DNA from: a bacterium
GTDB taxonomy: Bacteria > Verrucomicrobiota > Verrucomicrobiia > Limisphaerales > JAJXZI01
Assembly: GCA_021780115.1 (NCBI GenBank)
Contig: JAJXZI010000264.1
Location: forward strand, 1 to 42,281
DNA: 42,281 bases
Reading direction: 5' to 3'
The notes beneath the pieces were generated by a model, which had not been told where the DNA came from, did no database searches, and worked only from the letters and a program-made list of their open reading frames with translations. Below, in pieces: positions 7,352 to 17,925 of the stretch. Position numbers and translations under genes: made by a program. How positions within the stretch are numbered: position 1 is the stretch's first letter; each line of letters starts with the position of its first letter.

Positions 7352-8122
7352 ATGATCAACTGGGAACAACTCTTCGGTTTGCCGCCCCTGGCCTCGCAGC
7401 AAGGCCAGGCGATCGACAACGTCCTCATCTACACCCACTGGCTGATCGCGGCGCTGCTGATCGGCTGGAGCGGCTACTTCGTGTACGTCCTGTACCGCTT
7501 CCGCGCCTCGCGCCATCCTAAAGCCGACTACTTGGGCGTCCGCACCCACGCCTCGAACTACCTCGAAGGCGTGGTCGCGGTGATCGAAGGCGTGATCCTG
7601 CTCGGCTTCTCCATCCCTTTCTGGGCCAAGGCCGCCGATCAATTCCCCAAGGAAGACGCGTCCGTCGTAATCAAAGTCGCCGCCCAGCAGTTCGCCTGGA
7701 ACGTGCTCTATCCCGGCCCGGACGGCGACTTCGGCCGGCAGGATCCCCGGTTCTTGAGCGCCCAGAACGCCTTTGGTCTCGATCCGGAGGATCCGAAAAC
7801 CAGGAAGGACATCGTCACCCTGAACGAAATCCATGTCCAGGTGGACAAGCCGGTGATCGTCCACCTCACTTCCCGGGACGTGGTGCATTCCTTCAAGGTG
7901 CTGGCGATGCGGGTCAACCAGGACGCGATTCCCGGCATGAGCATCCCGCTGCACTTCACCCCCACGCGCGTCGGCGTGTACCAGATCAACTGCGCCCAGC
8001 TTTGCGGCAACGGCCACTCCGGCATGGCGGCCGGGCGGCTGCACGTGGACACGCCGGAGGAGTTCGCCAAGTGGCTCAAGTCTAAGTCCGGTGCCGCCGC
8101 GGCGCCCGCCAGCTACGAATAA
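7352..8122 (+). CDS. ctaC: Cytochrome c oxidase subunit II (CuA-binding)
   Basis: A 256-residue protein with two N-terminal membrane helices (~residues 25-48 and 72-92) and a C-terminal cupredoxin domain carrying the binuclear CuA centre. The ligands are visible: His179 (VVHSF), Cys214 and Cys218 (CAQLC), His222 and Met225 (GHSGM). The Glu usually found between the two cysteines is Gln here, as in some bacterial enzymes. No cleavable signal peptide and no fused cytochrome c domain are present, so electrons must come from a separate carrier. Subunit II is the last oxidase subunit in the operon rather than the first, which is a less usual order. Confidence 0.95.
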   Translation: MINWEQLFGLPPLASQQGQAIDNVLIYTHWLIAALLIGWSGYFVYVLYRFRASRHPKADYLGVRTHASNYLEGVVAVIEGVILLGFSIPFWAKAADQFPKEDASVVIKVAAQQFAWNVLYPGPDGDFGRQDPRFLSAQNAFGLDPEDPKTRKDIVTLNEIHVQVDKPVIVHLTSRDVVHSFKVLAMRVNQDAIPGMSIPLHFTPTRVGVYQINCAQLCGNGHSGMAAGRLHVDTPEEFAKWLKSKSGAAAAPASYE

Positions 8123-8289
8123 CCCAGTCTGGCTTTCCAACTGGGTTCCATCCCGTTCCCCAGCGCGGCCACGCCGGATGATTCCCTGTCGCTGCGTTTC
8201 ACCTCGGGCGGGCGGAAACCCCAGGCCGGGCGCCGCATTTCCAATTTTGCGGCCGCGCCCTTGTCGGCTAATCTCTGGATCGGCTGGCC

Positions 8290-8949
8290 ATGAGTAAAAC
8301 CCGTTCCTCCTTCGACCGCCTGGCGCTGGTGACGCTGATCGTTTTCAGCGTGTTCGCGCTGGGCCTGCTCGTTTTCGCCCGGCTGCGCGCCCCGCGGGAT
8401 GACGCCATCAACCCGCTTCCGGTCATCAGCCAGGTGCCTGCCTTCACCCTCACTAACGAATTGGGCCGGACCGTCACGCGCGCCGACTTGCGCGGTCAGG
8501 TCTGGGTGGCCGACATCATCTTCACCCGCTGCGCCGGGCCGTGCCCGCGGATGACGCAGAAGTTGAGCGATCTCCAGAACGCCGTCCCGCGCGAGCTGCC
8601 GGTGAAATTGGTGACGCTGACGACGGACCCGGAGTTCGACCAACCCGCCATCCTGAAGGCGTATGGCGGCCGGTTCGGCGCGGATTTCCGCCGCTGGATG
8701 TTCCTCACCGGCGCCAAGCTGGAGATCGCCAAGGTCGCCGCCGACGGCCTCAAACTCAGCGCCCTCGAAAAACCGCCGGCCCAGCGCACGAACGCGGATG
8801 ACCTCTTCATCCACAGCACGATGTTCGTGGTGGTGGACAAGGCGGGCCGCGTGCGCGGCGTCTATGAAAGCACGGGCGAAGGCGTCAACTGGTCCGAGGT
8901 GCGGCCCAAGTTGCTGGCCGACGTGCGGCAGTTGGCCCGCGAGAAATAG
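8290..8949 (+). CDS. SCO1/SenC-type copper chaperone
   Basis: A 219-residue thioredoxin-fold protein anchored by one N-terminal helix (~residues 11-31). The copper-binding CxxxC motif is Cys81-Cys85 (TRCAGPCPRM), and the conserved distal His is His175 (FIHSTMFVVVDKAGRVRG). Sco proteins deliver copper to, or reduce, the CuA site of oxidase subunit II, which is encoded directly upstream. The gene follows subunit II after 167 bases that contain no gene. Length and motifs are normal for the family. Confidence 0.93.
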   Translation: MSKTRSSFDRLALVTLIVFSVFALGLLVFARLRAPRDDAINPLPVISQVPAFTLTNELGRTVTRADLRGQVWVADIIFTRCAGPCPRMTQKLSDLQNAVPRELPVKLVTLTTDPEFDQPAILKAYGGRFGADFRRWMFLTGAKLEIAKVAADGLKLSALEKPPAQRTNADDLFIHSTMFVVVDKAGRVRGVYESTGEGVNWSEVRPKLLADVRQLAREK

Positions 8950-8950
8950 C

Positions 8951-9376
8951 GTGAGCCTCGCCGATCTGCCGGCGGTCAACGCCACGCTCAACGGCCTCTG
9001 CACCGTGTTCCTGCTGGCCGGGTTCCGCTTCATCAAGCGGGGCCGGCGAGTCGCCCACCGCAATTGCATGATCGCCGCGGTGGTGACCTCCGCGCTGTTC
9101 CTCGTCTCTTATCTGACTTACCACTTCACCGTCCGCACGATCACGCGCTTCCCCGCCGTGTGGTTCCGCCCGATCTACCTTGCCATCCTGCTGACGCACA
9201 CGGTGCTGGCCGTCGTGATTGTGCCCCTGGTGCTCATCACCTTGAGCCGCGCGCTTCGGAAGCGTTTCGACCGCCACAAGAAGATCGCCCGCTGGACCTG
9301 GCCCCTCTGGCTCTACGTTTCCGTGACCGGCGTGGTGATTTACCTGCTCCTCTACCACATTTTCCCGCAGCGGTAG
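8951..9376 (+). CDS. DUF420 family membrane protein
   Basis: A 141-residue protein with four predicted membrane helices and the DUF420 pattern: LPAVNATLNG at the N-terminus, RVAHRNCMIAA, SYLTYHFTV, HTVLAVVIVPLVLITLSRAL and RHKKIARWTWPLWLYVSVTGVVIYLLLY. It starts with GTG one base after the stop of the Sco gene, so it is co-translated. DUF420 proteins are regularly found at the end of oxidase operons (CtaM-like) and are thought to help oxidase assembly; the molecular role is not fixed. It appears to be the last gene of the operon. Confidence 0.87.
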   Translation: MSLADLPAVNATLNGLCTVFLLAGFRFIKRGRRVAHRNCMIAAVVTSALFLVSYLTYHFTVRTITRFPAVWFRPIYLAILLTHTVLAVVIVPLVLITLSRALRKRFDRHKKIARWTWPLWLYVSVTGVVIYLLLYHIFPQR

Positions 9377-9520
9377 AAACCGGCGCCGACGCGACGCCCG
9401 CCGGGCGGGCCGGCTGCTCGACGAGCTTTGCCGGCGCCACCTCTGCGAACGCGAGCCGGCCATCAAGCGGTCCCAGAATCCGCGGCCTGGCACTGGGGCG
9501 ATCCGCGCTGCGCCGTTTTG

Positions 9521-9549
9521 GGGCGCGCTCCAGGGTGGATTGCGCGCCC
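9521..9549. repeat. Inverted repeat in spacer
   Basis: The arms GGGCGCGC (9521-9528) and GCGCGCCC (9542-9549) are perfect and enclose 13 bases. The surrounding composition is unlike the neighbouring genes. It resembles short intergenic palindromic repeats; a second copy was not found in this window. Confidence 0.45.
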
Positions 9550-9702
9550 TACCGGCTCTTGTCCCGGTGGGAATCCTTGACCGAGGTCCGCCGGTCGGCT
9601 TTCCTGAGGCCATGGTAAGCAGCACACTTCAGCAAGTCGGCCGGGCACGGTCTCGGTCGGGGGGCACGGCATAATACTACTGTTCGGCATGAGCGTATTC
9701 AG

Positions 9703-9843
9703 ATGAACGAAAGAATCCACCAGTTTGAACCACAAGCCCACCGAACCCAGGTGGTTGAGCTATGGGAGCGCGTCTTTGGATATGGAGCTGCGCACAACGC
9801 CCCGCACCTCGCGATCGACAAGAAGCTTGCCGTAGGGCATTAG
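9703..9843 (+). pseudogene. GNAT acetyltransferase remnant (N-terminal 46 residues)
   Basis: An ATG at 9703 opens a 46-residue frame with IHQFEPQAHRTQVVELWERVF followed by AAHNAPHLAIDKKLAV. This matches the first beta-strand/helix of YpeA-like GNAT acetyltransferases, which normally continue with a VGxxxxGYDGHRGW core. Here a stop follows at once and no acetyl-CoA loop is found downstream in any frame, so the gene is cut after its first third. It is separate in style from its neighbours and probably a leftover of deletion or insertion. Confidence 0.5.
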
Positions 9844-10136
9844 GAAGCTGGTGCGCCCGAGAAGAAAACTGGAAGTCTTTCTGCCCATCAGAGTGCGTCC
9901 TGGACGACCGAATTTCATGCCAAAGCGTATCATGGACAAGGTGAAAAAGAGTTTGGACGCGAAAAAATGACGGCGAACAAAACCACTGGGCCGAACGAGG
10001 GCGGGCCAAGTCAGTGTACAATTCGGACGTCACGGACCACCTGCCTCGGTCAGCTCTGGAGTTGCCTTTGTCTCTCATAAATCTTGACTCACTCCAGAGC
10101 TGGCGCCGTCAGCAGAATATCGATGCATTGAAAAAC

Positions 10137-11855
10137 ATGGCTACCCGTCCTCTGAAAACCGCCCTGGTCATCGTAGTGGCCCTCGCCGCCCTCAGCCCGG
10201 CAATGGGAGCCGACACCAACATAGCGGCCGACGGGATCCCGGGCGCGACACGGGATTTTACCGTCACGAAGCGTTACCTGAACCTGCCGGTGAAGAACGG
10301 CGCGCCCAAGCGGCGGGTGAGTTTGATCGCGGACGGGAAACGCGTCCGCGAATTCGAGATCGAGCTGGCCGACGCCGCGCCGGACTGGTGGGCGTTCCTG
10401 GACTTGACCCCCTTCCGGGGCCGGCACGTCATCCTCCGCGTGGACCAGTTGCGCGCGGATTTTGCCGGCCTGAAGTCCATCGGGCAGTCCGACCAGATCC
10501 GGGGCGCCGAAAATCTCTACCGCGAGGCGTTGCGTCCGCAGTTCCATTTCTCGTCGCGGCGCGGCTGGAACAACGACCCGAACGGACTGGTCTTCTACCG
10601 GGGCGAATACCATTTGTTCTACCAGCACAATCCGTACGGCTGGAGCTGGGGCAACATGCACTGGGGCCACGCCGTCAGCCGCGACCTGGTGCATTGGCGC
10701 GAGTTGGGCGAAGCGATCTATCCCGACACGCTGGGCACCATCTTCTCCGGCTCGGCCGTCGTGGACGTGAATAACACGACCGGCTTCCAGCGCGGCCGGG
10801 AGAAGCCCATCGTCTGCATTTACACCGCCGCGGGCGGGACCAGCCCCGAATCGCAAGGCCGGCCATTCACGCAAGGCCTGGCCTACAGCACCGACCGGGG
10901 TCGCACCTTTGCCCAATACGAGAATAACCCGGTCCTGCCGCACGTCGTCGGCGACAACCGCGATCCGAAGGTCCTCTGGTACGTGCCGGAAAAGAAGTGG
11001 ATCATGGCGCTCTATCTGGAGGGGAGCGATTACGTGCTGTTCAGTTCGCCGGACCTCAAGCGGTGGCAGCAAATGAGCCGCGTGAGCATCCCCGGCACGT
11101 CCGAGTGCCCGGAGTTTTTCGAGATCGCGGTGGATGGCGACCGGCGGAACACGCGCTGGATTTTCTACGGCGGGAACGGGCGTTATCTGATCGGGCGGTT
11201 CGACGGGACGACCTTCACGCCGGAGTCCGGGCCGCACGCGCTCAATTCCGGCAACTGTTTCTATGCCTCGCAAACCTACAACAACCTGCCGGCCCGGGAC
11301 GGCCGCCGGATTCTGATTCCCTGGGGCCAGGTGAACCTGCCAGGGATGCCGTTCAACCAGATGATGGGCCTGCCGGTCGAGTTGACTCTGCGCCGGACCG
11401 ACGGCGGGCTGCGGTTGTTCGCGAATCCGGTGCGGGAGATCAAATCGCTTCGCCGCCGCTCGTTCACGTTCCAACCGCAGCCGCTGGCCCCGGGGACCAA
11501 TCCACTCGCCGGCGTAAGCGGCGAGTTGTTCGACATCACGGCCGACATCGCGCTGGGGGACGCGGCGGAGGTCGGCTTCAACTTGCGCGGGGTGCCGGTG
11601 TCGTACGACGCCCGGAAAGAGGAACTGGCCTGCCAAGGCAAGCAAGCGCCGCTCAAGACGGTGGGGGGCCGCGTCCACCTGCGGCTGCTGCTCGATCGCG
11701 CTTCCCTGGACATCTTCGGCAACGACGGCCGGCTCTACCTGCCGATGGGCGTGATCGTCCCGTCGGAGAACCGCGCGCTGGTGGTCTATGCCACGGGCGG
11801 CACGGCGAAGATCAACTCGCTGGCGGTGTGCCGTCTTCGCTCGGCTTGGGAATGA
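10137..11855 (+). CDS. Secreted GH32 fructan hydrolase (levanase/inulinase/invertase type)
   Basis: A 572-residue protein that hydrolyses beta-fructosidic bonds in sucrose, inulin or levan. The ATG at 10137 gives a clear signal peptide (residues 1-25). Residues ~35-125 form an N-terminal beta domain resembling the DUF4980-type extension seen before some GH32 domains. The five-bladed propeller follows with all three catalytic residues: Asp147 nucleophile in WNNDPNG, Asp276 in NRDP (transition-state stabiliser) and Glu323 in the SEC motif (acid/base). A C-terminal beta-sandwich (~440-572) completes the family layout. The second residue of the WMNDPNG motif is Asn instead of Met. Exo or endo action cannot be decided by eye. 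It is the first of three secreted carbohydrate-related genes on the same strand. Confidence 0.9.
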   Translation: MATRPLKTALVIVVALAALSPAMGADTNIAADGIPGATRDFTVTKRYLNLPVKNGAPKRRVSLIADGKRVREFEIELADAAPDWWAFLDLTPFRGRHVILRVDQLRADFAGLKSIGQSDQIRGAENLYREALRPQFHFSSRRGWNNDPNGLVFYRGEYHLFYQHNPYGWSWGNMHWGHAVSRDLVHWRELGEAIYPDTLGTIFSGSAVVDVNNTTGFQRGREKPIVCIYTAAGGTSPESQGRPFTQGLAYSTDRGRTFAQYENNPVLPHVVGDNRDPKVLWYVPEKKWIMALYLEGSDYVLFSSPDLKRWQQMSRVSIPGTSECPEFFEIAVDGDRRNTRWIFYGGNGRYLIGRFDGTTFTPESGPHALNSGNCFYASQTYNNLPARDGRRILIPWGQVNLPGMPFNQMMGLPVELTLRRTDGGLRLFANPVREIKSLRRRSFTFQPQPLAPGTNPLAGVSGELFDITADIALGDAAEVGFNLRGVPVSYDARKEELACQGKQAPLKTVGGRVHLRLLLDRASLDIFGNDGRLYLPMGVIVPSENRALVVYATGGTAKINSLAVCRLRSAWE

Positions 11856-11940
11856 CTGCGGAACGCGGGCGACGCGAGGCCCGGTGCGTGGCAGAAATCA
11901 CGTCGCTTTCGGCAGGTATCTGTGCTGGACTCCACGCACC

Positions 11941-14760
11941 ATGCCGCCGCGAAATCGAATCCTGCCGGGCGCCGAGGGGATGATCCTCGGTGTGGTTTTA
12001 CTTGCTGCTTCATCGTCTCCAGTGCGAGGCGCAGACGCCGCCTCCTCCGTCCCGCGTCCTTCCTCCCACCGCGTTTACAGCCATCTGCTGGAGCCGCGCG
12101 AGCACCCGGACTACGACCGGCGGGCCGTGAAACCGCCGGACTGGGAGACTTTCAAGAACCGCACCCAGTTCACCGGCCTGCGCGGCTTTAACGTGGAGAA
12201 CGACCGTATCGTCGGCTACGCGGAGGAGATCGAGAAGTTCACCCGCACCTTCGGTCTCGGCGACATCATCTGGCCGTCCTATCCGATCTTGTTTGCGAAA
12301 AACCTGGGCGACCTCGCCGACGAGATCCAACGGCGCGATCTCTACCTGTTCGACGTCTGGGGCTACGTGCCCGGTTCCGGGCCGGGCGGTTACTGGCAGC
12401 AATTCCAGCCGCCGGCGGAGGCGTTTACGACGCTCGAATCCAGGCTCGGCGAGCGCTGGCTCGGCACCGACATCGGCGAGCAGGACGGACGCTACCTCGG
12501 GGGGTACGCGAACCAGATGACGCCGGCCTCCGCCAGCCGGTTCGAGCAGTATCTGAATTTCCAGCGCCACTTCGAGCGGATGAGCGACGACCTCGGCCAC
12601 AAGCACGCGGCGCTGGTGTCGCTGAACTTCGGCCATTACTTCCTCAAAGAAGGCACCTACACGCTCCTTGGCGCGGAGACCGCCCAAGCGCTGCCGAACA
12701 GCCAAGTCTATTACGCCTTCATCCGCGGCGCCGGCAAACAGTACGGCGTGCCCTGGTTCGGCAACGCCTCCATCTACAATCGCTGGGGCTACAAGACCTA
12801 CGGCCCGCCCGGTCACGACGGCGGTTACGCCTTCGGCCCGACCCAGGGCACGAGCCTGAGCCTGATGAAGCGGCTCCTTTACTCCCACGTCCTTTACAAC
12901 TCGGTGGCCGTCGGGTTCGAGAACGGCTGGTTCGAGGGCAACCAGCTCTCGCCGATCGGCCGCATCCAGCAATCCGCCCAGCGTTGGGTGAAGGCGAACG
13001 GCCCGCCCGGCGTCATGCAAACGCCCGTGGCGCTGCTGCTCGATTTCTACGCCGGCTGGACCTTTCCCCGCCATCTCTACAGCGACCGGCTCTATCGCGT
13101 CTGGGGCAACCTGCCGTACGCCCCGGGCGATTACCTGACCGATGCCGTCCTTGACCTCCTCTATCCGGGCTACCAGAACTCCTCGTATTTCCATGATGAG
13201 TCCGGTTTCATCGCGCCGACGCCTTACGGCGACATCGCGGATTGCCTCCTCAGTGACGCGCCGCTCTGGCTGCTGGCGCGCTACCCGGTCGTCGTGGTGG
13301 CCGGCGGGTTGTCCGGCGGACGCGAACTCCGTGACAAGCTCCAGGCCTACGTGGAAGGCGGCGGACACTTGGTTCTCACGGCCGGAAACCTCGCCAAACT
13401 GCCAGGCGGAATCGCCGGTAAGACCCACGCGCCGGCGCCGGCGACCGTCAGATGCGGCCAAGGCCGGCTCACGGTCTTCGCGAGCGCGTTCGGCGTCGAA
13501 TTGAAGAAGCCGGCGGTTCCGCTCCGCAGCGAAATCGACCAGCCGTTGCCCAAACCGTATGCGCTGCAGCCGGAAGTCCGCGGAACCTTGGACAAGATTC
13601 TTCGCCAGCAGCAACTTTTCGAGGTGGGCGGCCGCGACTTGAGCCTCATCACTTGCCGCAAAAGTGCGGGCGAATACACCTTGGGCGTGGCCAACAATTC
13701 CTGGCGCGAACTGCCGCTGAAAATTGTCTCGCACTGTGGCCGGATCGAGTCCCTCCGCGAGCTGCCGCTCGACCCGTCCGAGAAGGGCGCGGTCGGCTAC
13801 ACGCCCGCGGGCCTCGGCACGTCGGCGATGGGCCAAAGCAGCGAGAGCACCATCGCCGGTGGCGACGTGCGCCTCTTCGCCGTCCGCGTGAACGAATCGG
13901 GCGTCGAGGAGATTCCGCACCTCGCGCCGCCGCCCCGGCCGCGCGGCCGGGCGCTCCCGCTGCGGTCGGCGCGGTCGATCAAGGAGGAGATCCTCGCCCG
14001 GCCCACCTTCTTTGAGCATTTCGACGGCGTGGTCGTGGACTGGCGCTCGCTGCACGACCGCGAGAAGACGGCACTGGCCCGGGAAGCCGGTTGGATTCGC
14101 CGGCAAGGGCTGCGCGTCTATGTCGATCTGAGTTCGGGGATCGACCTCTATCCGACGCTGCGCCTGATCGACAACGTGCCGGCGGACTACGCCGCCAGCC
14201 TGGCGGCGATCAGCGACGTGCTGGGCAAAATGGAAGTCCTCGGCGCGCGGGATTTGATCCTGACGCTGCACCGCGATCCGGAGAACAACTTCACCGGCGA
14301 GCAAACGCACGCGGCCTTTGTCCAGACGTTGCGCACGCTGGCGCGCCAAGCCGCCGAGCGCCATGTGACGTTGGATCTGCGTCTGGCCCTGGGCAAGCCG
14401 CCGTGGAGCCTGGGCGAGGCCGGCAAGTTGCTGGACGAGGTCGGAGCGACGAACCTGCGGCTGGCGGCCAGCACCGCGCTCTTGGCCGGCAGCCGGCCGT
14501 CCGCCGAATCGGCCAAGGTGATCCGGGAGCAACTCGGCCTCTGGTTGGTGGCGGCGCCGCGCTCCGACGCCGCTGGCAAGCTCTGGGACGCTCACGCGTC
14601 GGTTCACGAGTCGTCCGAAATTAATGCGATTTCCCAGCTAATGGCGCTTGCTCCCGACGCCCCGCGGCTGCTGGACGCCATCTACCCCACCCACGACGAC
14701 GAGTATCTGGACGCCGTGGCACTCGATCTTGTGAACAAGAAATCCGGATCCGAGCCGTAA
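11941..14760 (+). CDS. Large secreted protein, putative glycoside hydrolase with two barrel-like parts
   Basis: A 939-residue protein of no family I can name. The ATG at 11941 gives a signal peptide (about residues 12-35, ending near VRGADA). Residues ~60-420 look like a barrel-type hydrolase domain. Acidic residues in conserved-looking settings are Glu246 (GAETAQ) and Glu327 (VGFENGWFEG), placed as the two Glu of clan GH-A enzymes would be. Residues ~442-485 (YPVVVVAGGLSGGRELRDKLQAYVEGGG) resemble the GATase-like trimerisation domain of beta-galactosidase-type enzymes. A beta-rich linker follows. Residues ~685-939 look like a second barrel reminiscent of xylose-isomerase-like folds (FDGVVVDW, LILTLHRDPEN). 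It lies 85 bases after the GH32 gene. Function is inferred from context and shape only. Confidence 0.6.
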   Translation: MPPRNRILPGAEGMILGVVLLAASSSPVRGADAASSVPRPSSHRVYSHLLEPREHPDYDRRAVKPPDWETFKNRTQFTGLRGFNVENDRIVGYAEEIEKFTRTFGLGDIIWPSYPILFAKNLGDLADEIQRRDLYLFDVWGYVPGSGPGGYWQQFQPPAEAFTTLESRLGERWLGTDIGEQDGRYLGGYANQMTPASASRFEQYLNFQRHFERMSDDLGHKHAALVSLNFGHYFLKEGTYTLLGAETAQALPNSQVYYAFIRGAGKQYGVPWFGNASIYNRWGYKTYGPPGHDGGYAFGPTQGTSLSLMKRLLYSHVLYNSVAVGFENGWFEGNQLSPIGRIQQSAQRWVKANGPPGVMQTPVALLLDFYAGWTFPRHLYSDRLYRVWGNLPYAPGDYLTDAVLDLLYPGYQNSSYFHDESGFIAPTPYGDIADCLLSDAPLWLLARYPVVVVAGGLSGGRELRDKLQAYVEGGGHLVLTAGNLAKLPGGIAGKTHAPAPATVRCGQGRLTVFASAFGVELKKPAVPLRSEIDQPLPKPYALQPEVRGTLDKILRQQQLFEVGGRDLSLITCRKSAGEYTLGVANNSWRELPLKIVSHCGRIESLRELPLDPSEKGAVGYTPAGLGTSAMGQSSESTIAGGDVRLFAVRVNESGVEEIPHLAPPPRPRGRALPLRSARSIKEEILARPTFFEHFDGVVVDWRSLHDREKTALAREAGWIRRQGLRVYVDLSSGIDLYPTLRLIDNVPADYAASLAAISDVLGKMEVLGARDLILTLHRDPENNFTGEQTHAAFVQTLRTLARQAAERHVTLDLRLALGKPPWSLGEAGKLLDEVGATNLRLAASTALLAGSRPSAESAKVIREQLGLWLVAAPRSDAAGKLWDAHASVHESSEINAISQLMALAPDAPRLLDAIYPTHDDEYLDAVALDLVNKKSGSEP

Positions 14761-14939
14761 ACCGATGCGAAGTCGCCAGGGCGTTGGCAGCGTCTTCTCC
14801 GAAGGGCGGCGCCGCCCCGCCCAACTTCGCTTTCCGAAACGAGCAACGTCCCCGGCCCCGTTGCGCAACCTGCGCAACCTTGACGGTTTGAACTCCGCCT
14901 GCTCTGCTCGGATTGTCGTTTGAAACGAATGCCCGTTTT

Positions 14940-16241
<1,302 letters not shown>

Positions 16242-16286
16242 AGGCGCTCCCGGGGGTCGGTGCGGGACTCCCGCACCGGACCGTGT

Positions 16287-17603
16287 TCAGCGTTTCGCGC
16301 TCCACTCGTTGAGCGCCTTCTCGTCCGCGGGCGGCGTGGCGGTGAGGTGCAGAAACTCCATCGCTTCGCCGATCAGGTAGAGCGAGCCGGCGATCACCAC
16401 GAATGGATCGTTGCCCGCCAGGCGAAGGGCGTCGGCAAGGGACGCACAGACGGCGACCTGGGCTTCGGGATTGGTGCGGCGACAGGCCTCGCGGAGTTTC
16501 GCCGGGTCGGCGCTGCGTTCGCTGCCCACCGGCGTGCAGAGGATGCGCGCCGCCAGCGGGGCGAGAATTTCACACATCAAATCCCAATCCTTGTCCTGCA
16601 TGATCCCGAGAATGACCGTCGGCCGCGTGTTCGGGAAATGTTCTTCCAGCGCGGCGCGCAGCGTGGTGACGCCGCCGGAGTTGTGCGCGCCGTCGAGCAA
16701 CAGCCGCTGGATCGGCTTGGGGGCGGACTTGCCGTCGGCCGCGCGGAGTGGCCGCTCGACCAATTGCAGGCGGCCTGGCCACCGCACGCCCAACAATCCG
16801 GCGCGAATCGCCGCGTCGCTGACGGGCACCTGCGCCTGCAAGGTCCGCACGGTGGCCAGCGCGACGGCGGCGTTCATGCGCTGGTGCCAGCCGAGCAACG
16901 GCAGCCGGAGCGCGTCCAGCGGCGGATGCTGCGTGTGCGCCGGTGTGACCAGCGTCAGCGGACTGTGCTGCTGGAGGGCGGTCTCCTGGATGACGGCCAG
17001 CGCTTCGGGTTCTTCCGCGGCGGTGATGGCGGGCACGCCGGGCTTGAGGATGCCCGCCTTCTCGGCCGCGATGCGCGCCAGCGTTTCGCCGAGCCAGCGC
17101 TGGTGGTCGAATTGAATGTTCGTGATGACGCTGGCCAGCGGGGTGACGATGTTCGTCGAATCAAGCCGTCCACCGAGACCGGTTTCCCAAATGACCAAAT
17201 CGCACCCTTGCTCGGCAAAGTAGCGCAACGCCATGACCGTCACGGCCTCGAAAAACGTGGGCGAGTGTTCCGGCGAAAACTGCCGCACCCACGCCCGCAT
17301 TTCCTCCACCAACCGCACGACCTCCCTCTCGGGCACCGGCCGGCGGTTGACCTGGATGCGCTCGGCGAAGCTGACGAGGTGCGGAGAAGTGAACAGCCCG
17401 ACGCGCAAGCCCGACGCGCGGTACATGCTCTCCAGCATGGCGCAGGTGGAGCCTTTGCCGTTGGTGCCGGCCACGTGGATGAATCGCAGCCGCCGCTGCG
17501 GCTCGCCCGCCAGCGCCGCCAGTTTGAACGTGTTCTCCAGGCCGAACTTCGCGCCGAAGAGGCGCAGGTCGTAGAGGAACTGGATGGCTTCGGCGTAATT
17601 CAT
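16287..17603 (-). CDS. folC: Folylpolyglutamate synthase/dihydrofolate synthase
   Basis: A 438-residue cytoplasmic Mur-ligase-type enzyme that adds glutamate to dihydropteroate and to folates. Visible motifs are the P-loop GTNGKGST (residues 46-53), the FTSPHLVSFAERIQVN omega loop, ETGLGGRLDSTN, ITNIQFDHQRWLG and LDGAHNSGG in the C-terminal part. The start was set at MNYAEAIQFLYDL, the usual beginning of FolC; the longer frame upstream is Arg/Pro-rich non-coding sequence. The gene is convergent with the sialidase gene (45 bases between stops) and divergent from the Ig-like protein gene. Confidence 0.95.
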   Translation of the reverse strand: MNYAEAIQFLYDLRLFGAKFGLENTFKLAALAGEPQRRLRFIHVAGTNGKGSTCAMLESMYRASGLRVGLFTSPHLVSFAERIQVNRRPVPEREVVRLVEEMRAWVRQFSPEHSPTFFEAVTVMALRYFAEQGCDLVIWETGLGGRLDSTNIVTPLASVITNIQFDHQRWLGETLARIAAEKAGILKPGVPAITAAEEPEALAVIQETALQQHSPLTLVTPAHTQHPPLDALRLPLLGWHQRMNAAVALATVRTLQAQVPVSDAAIRAGLLGVRWPGRLQLVERPLRAADGKSAPKPIQRLLLDGAHNSGGVTTLRAALEEHFPNTRPTVILGIMQDKDWDLMCEILAPLAARILCTPVGSERSADPAKLREACRRTNPEAQVAVCASLADALRLAGNDPFVVIAGSLYLIGEAMEFLHLTATPPADEKALNEWSAKR

Positions 17604-17826
17604 GCGTGGCGCGGATACGATGCCGCACCGGCAGAAAGGGTCAACTCTGCGGCGGATTGGGGCGCGGCCTGAGGGGCCTTCATCGCGCCGCGGGTTTTTC
17701 TGTCGGGGCGGGAGCAAAACGAGACCGGGTTTTGCTTCCCGTTAGGAAAGCACGGGGCGCCAGCCCCCTTTTGCCCGCGCGACCATTTTCCTTTGGAATT
17801 TCGCCCGACTGCTACCGCTTCGCCAC

Positions 17827-17855
17827 TTGACTTCAGCCGGCCCGCCTTGTCCAAT
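17827..17855 (+). promoter_or_regulatory. Possible sigma-70 promoter for the Ig-like/barrel gene pair
   Basis: TTGACT (17827-17832) is followed after 17 bases by TCCAAT (17850-17855), five and four matches to the -35 and -10 consensus. It lies in the divergent spacer between folC and the Ig-like gene, about 70 bases before the ATG at 17926. It is a weak call in a GC-rich genome. Confidence 0.3.
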
Positions 17856-17925
17856 GCGGGCGTTTCCGGCGATCCACCTCGACCATCCGCGGTGGAAGCG
17901 GGAAGCGCCTCAACCACGATTGCCT

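Larger units (their letters stand above)
9377..10136. other. Intergenic stretch with repeats and an acetyltransferase remnant
   Basis: No complete gene is visible. A tight GC palindrome, GCCCGCC/GGCGGGC (9396-9402, 9404-9410), follows the oxidase operon and may end transcription. A further inverted repeat sits at 9521-9549 and a GNAT fragment at 9703-9843. Bases ~9850-9969 have a short open frame with basic residues but no recognisable protein. Confidence 0.5.

Noticed and set aside
12010..14607. An 865-codon open frame on the minus strand opposite the large secreted protein
   Set aside because: The product is low in complexity (Arg/Ala/Gly-rich) with no signal or domains; the plus-strand frame has a signal peptide and enzyme-like segments.
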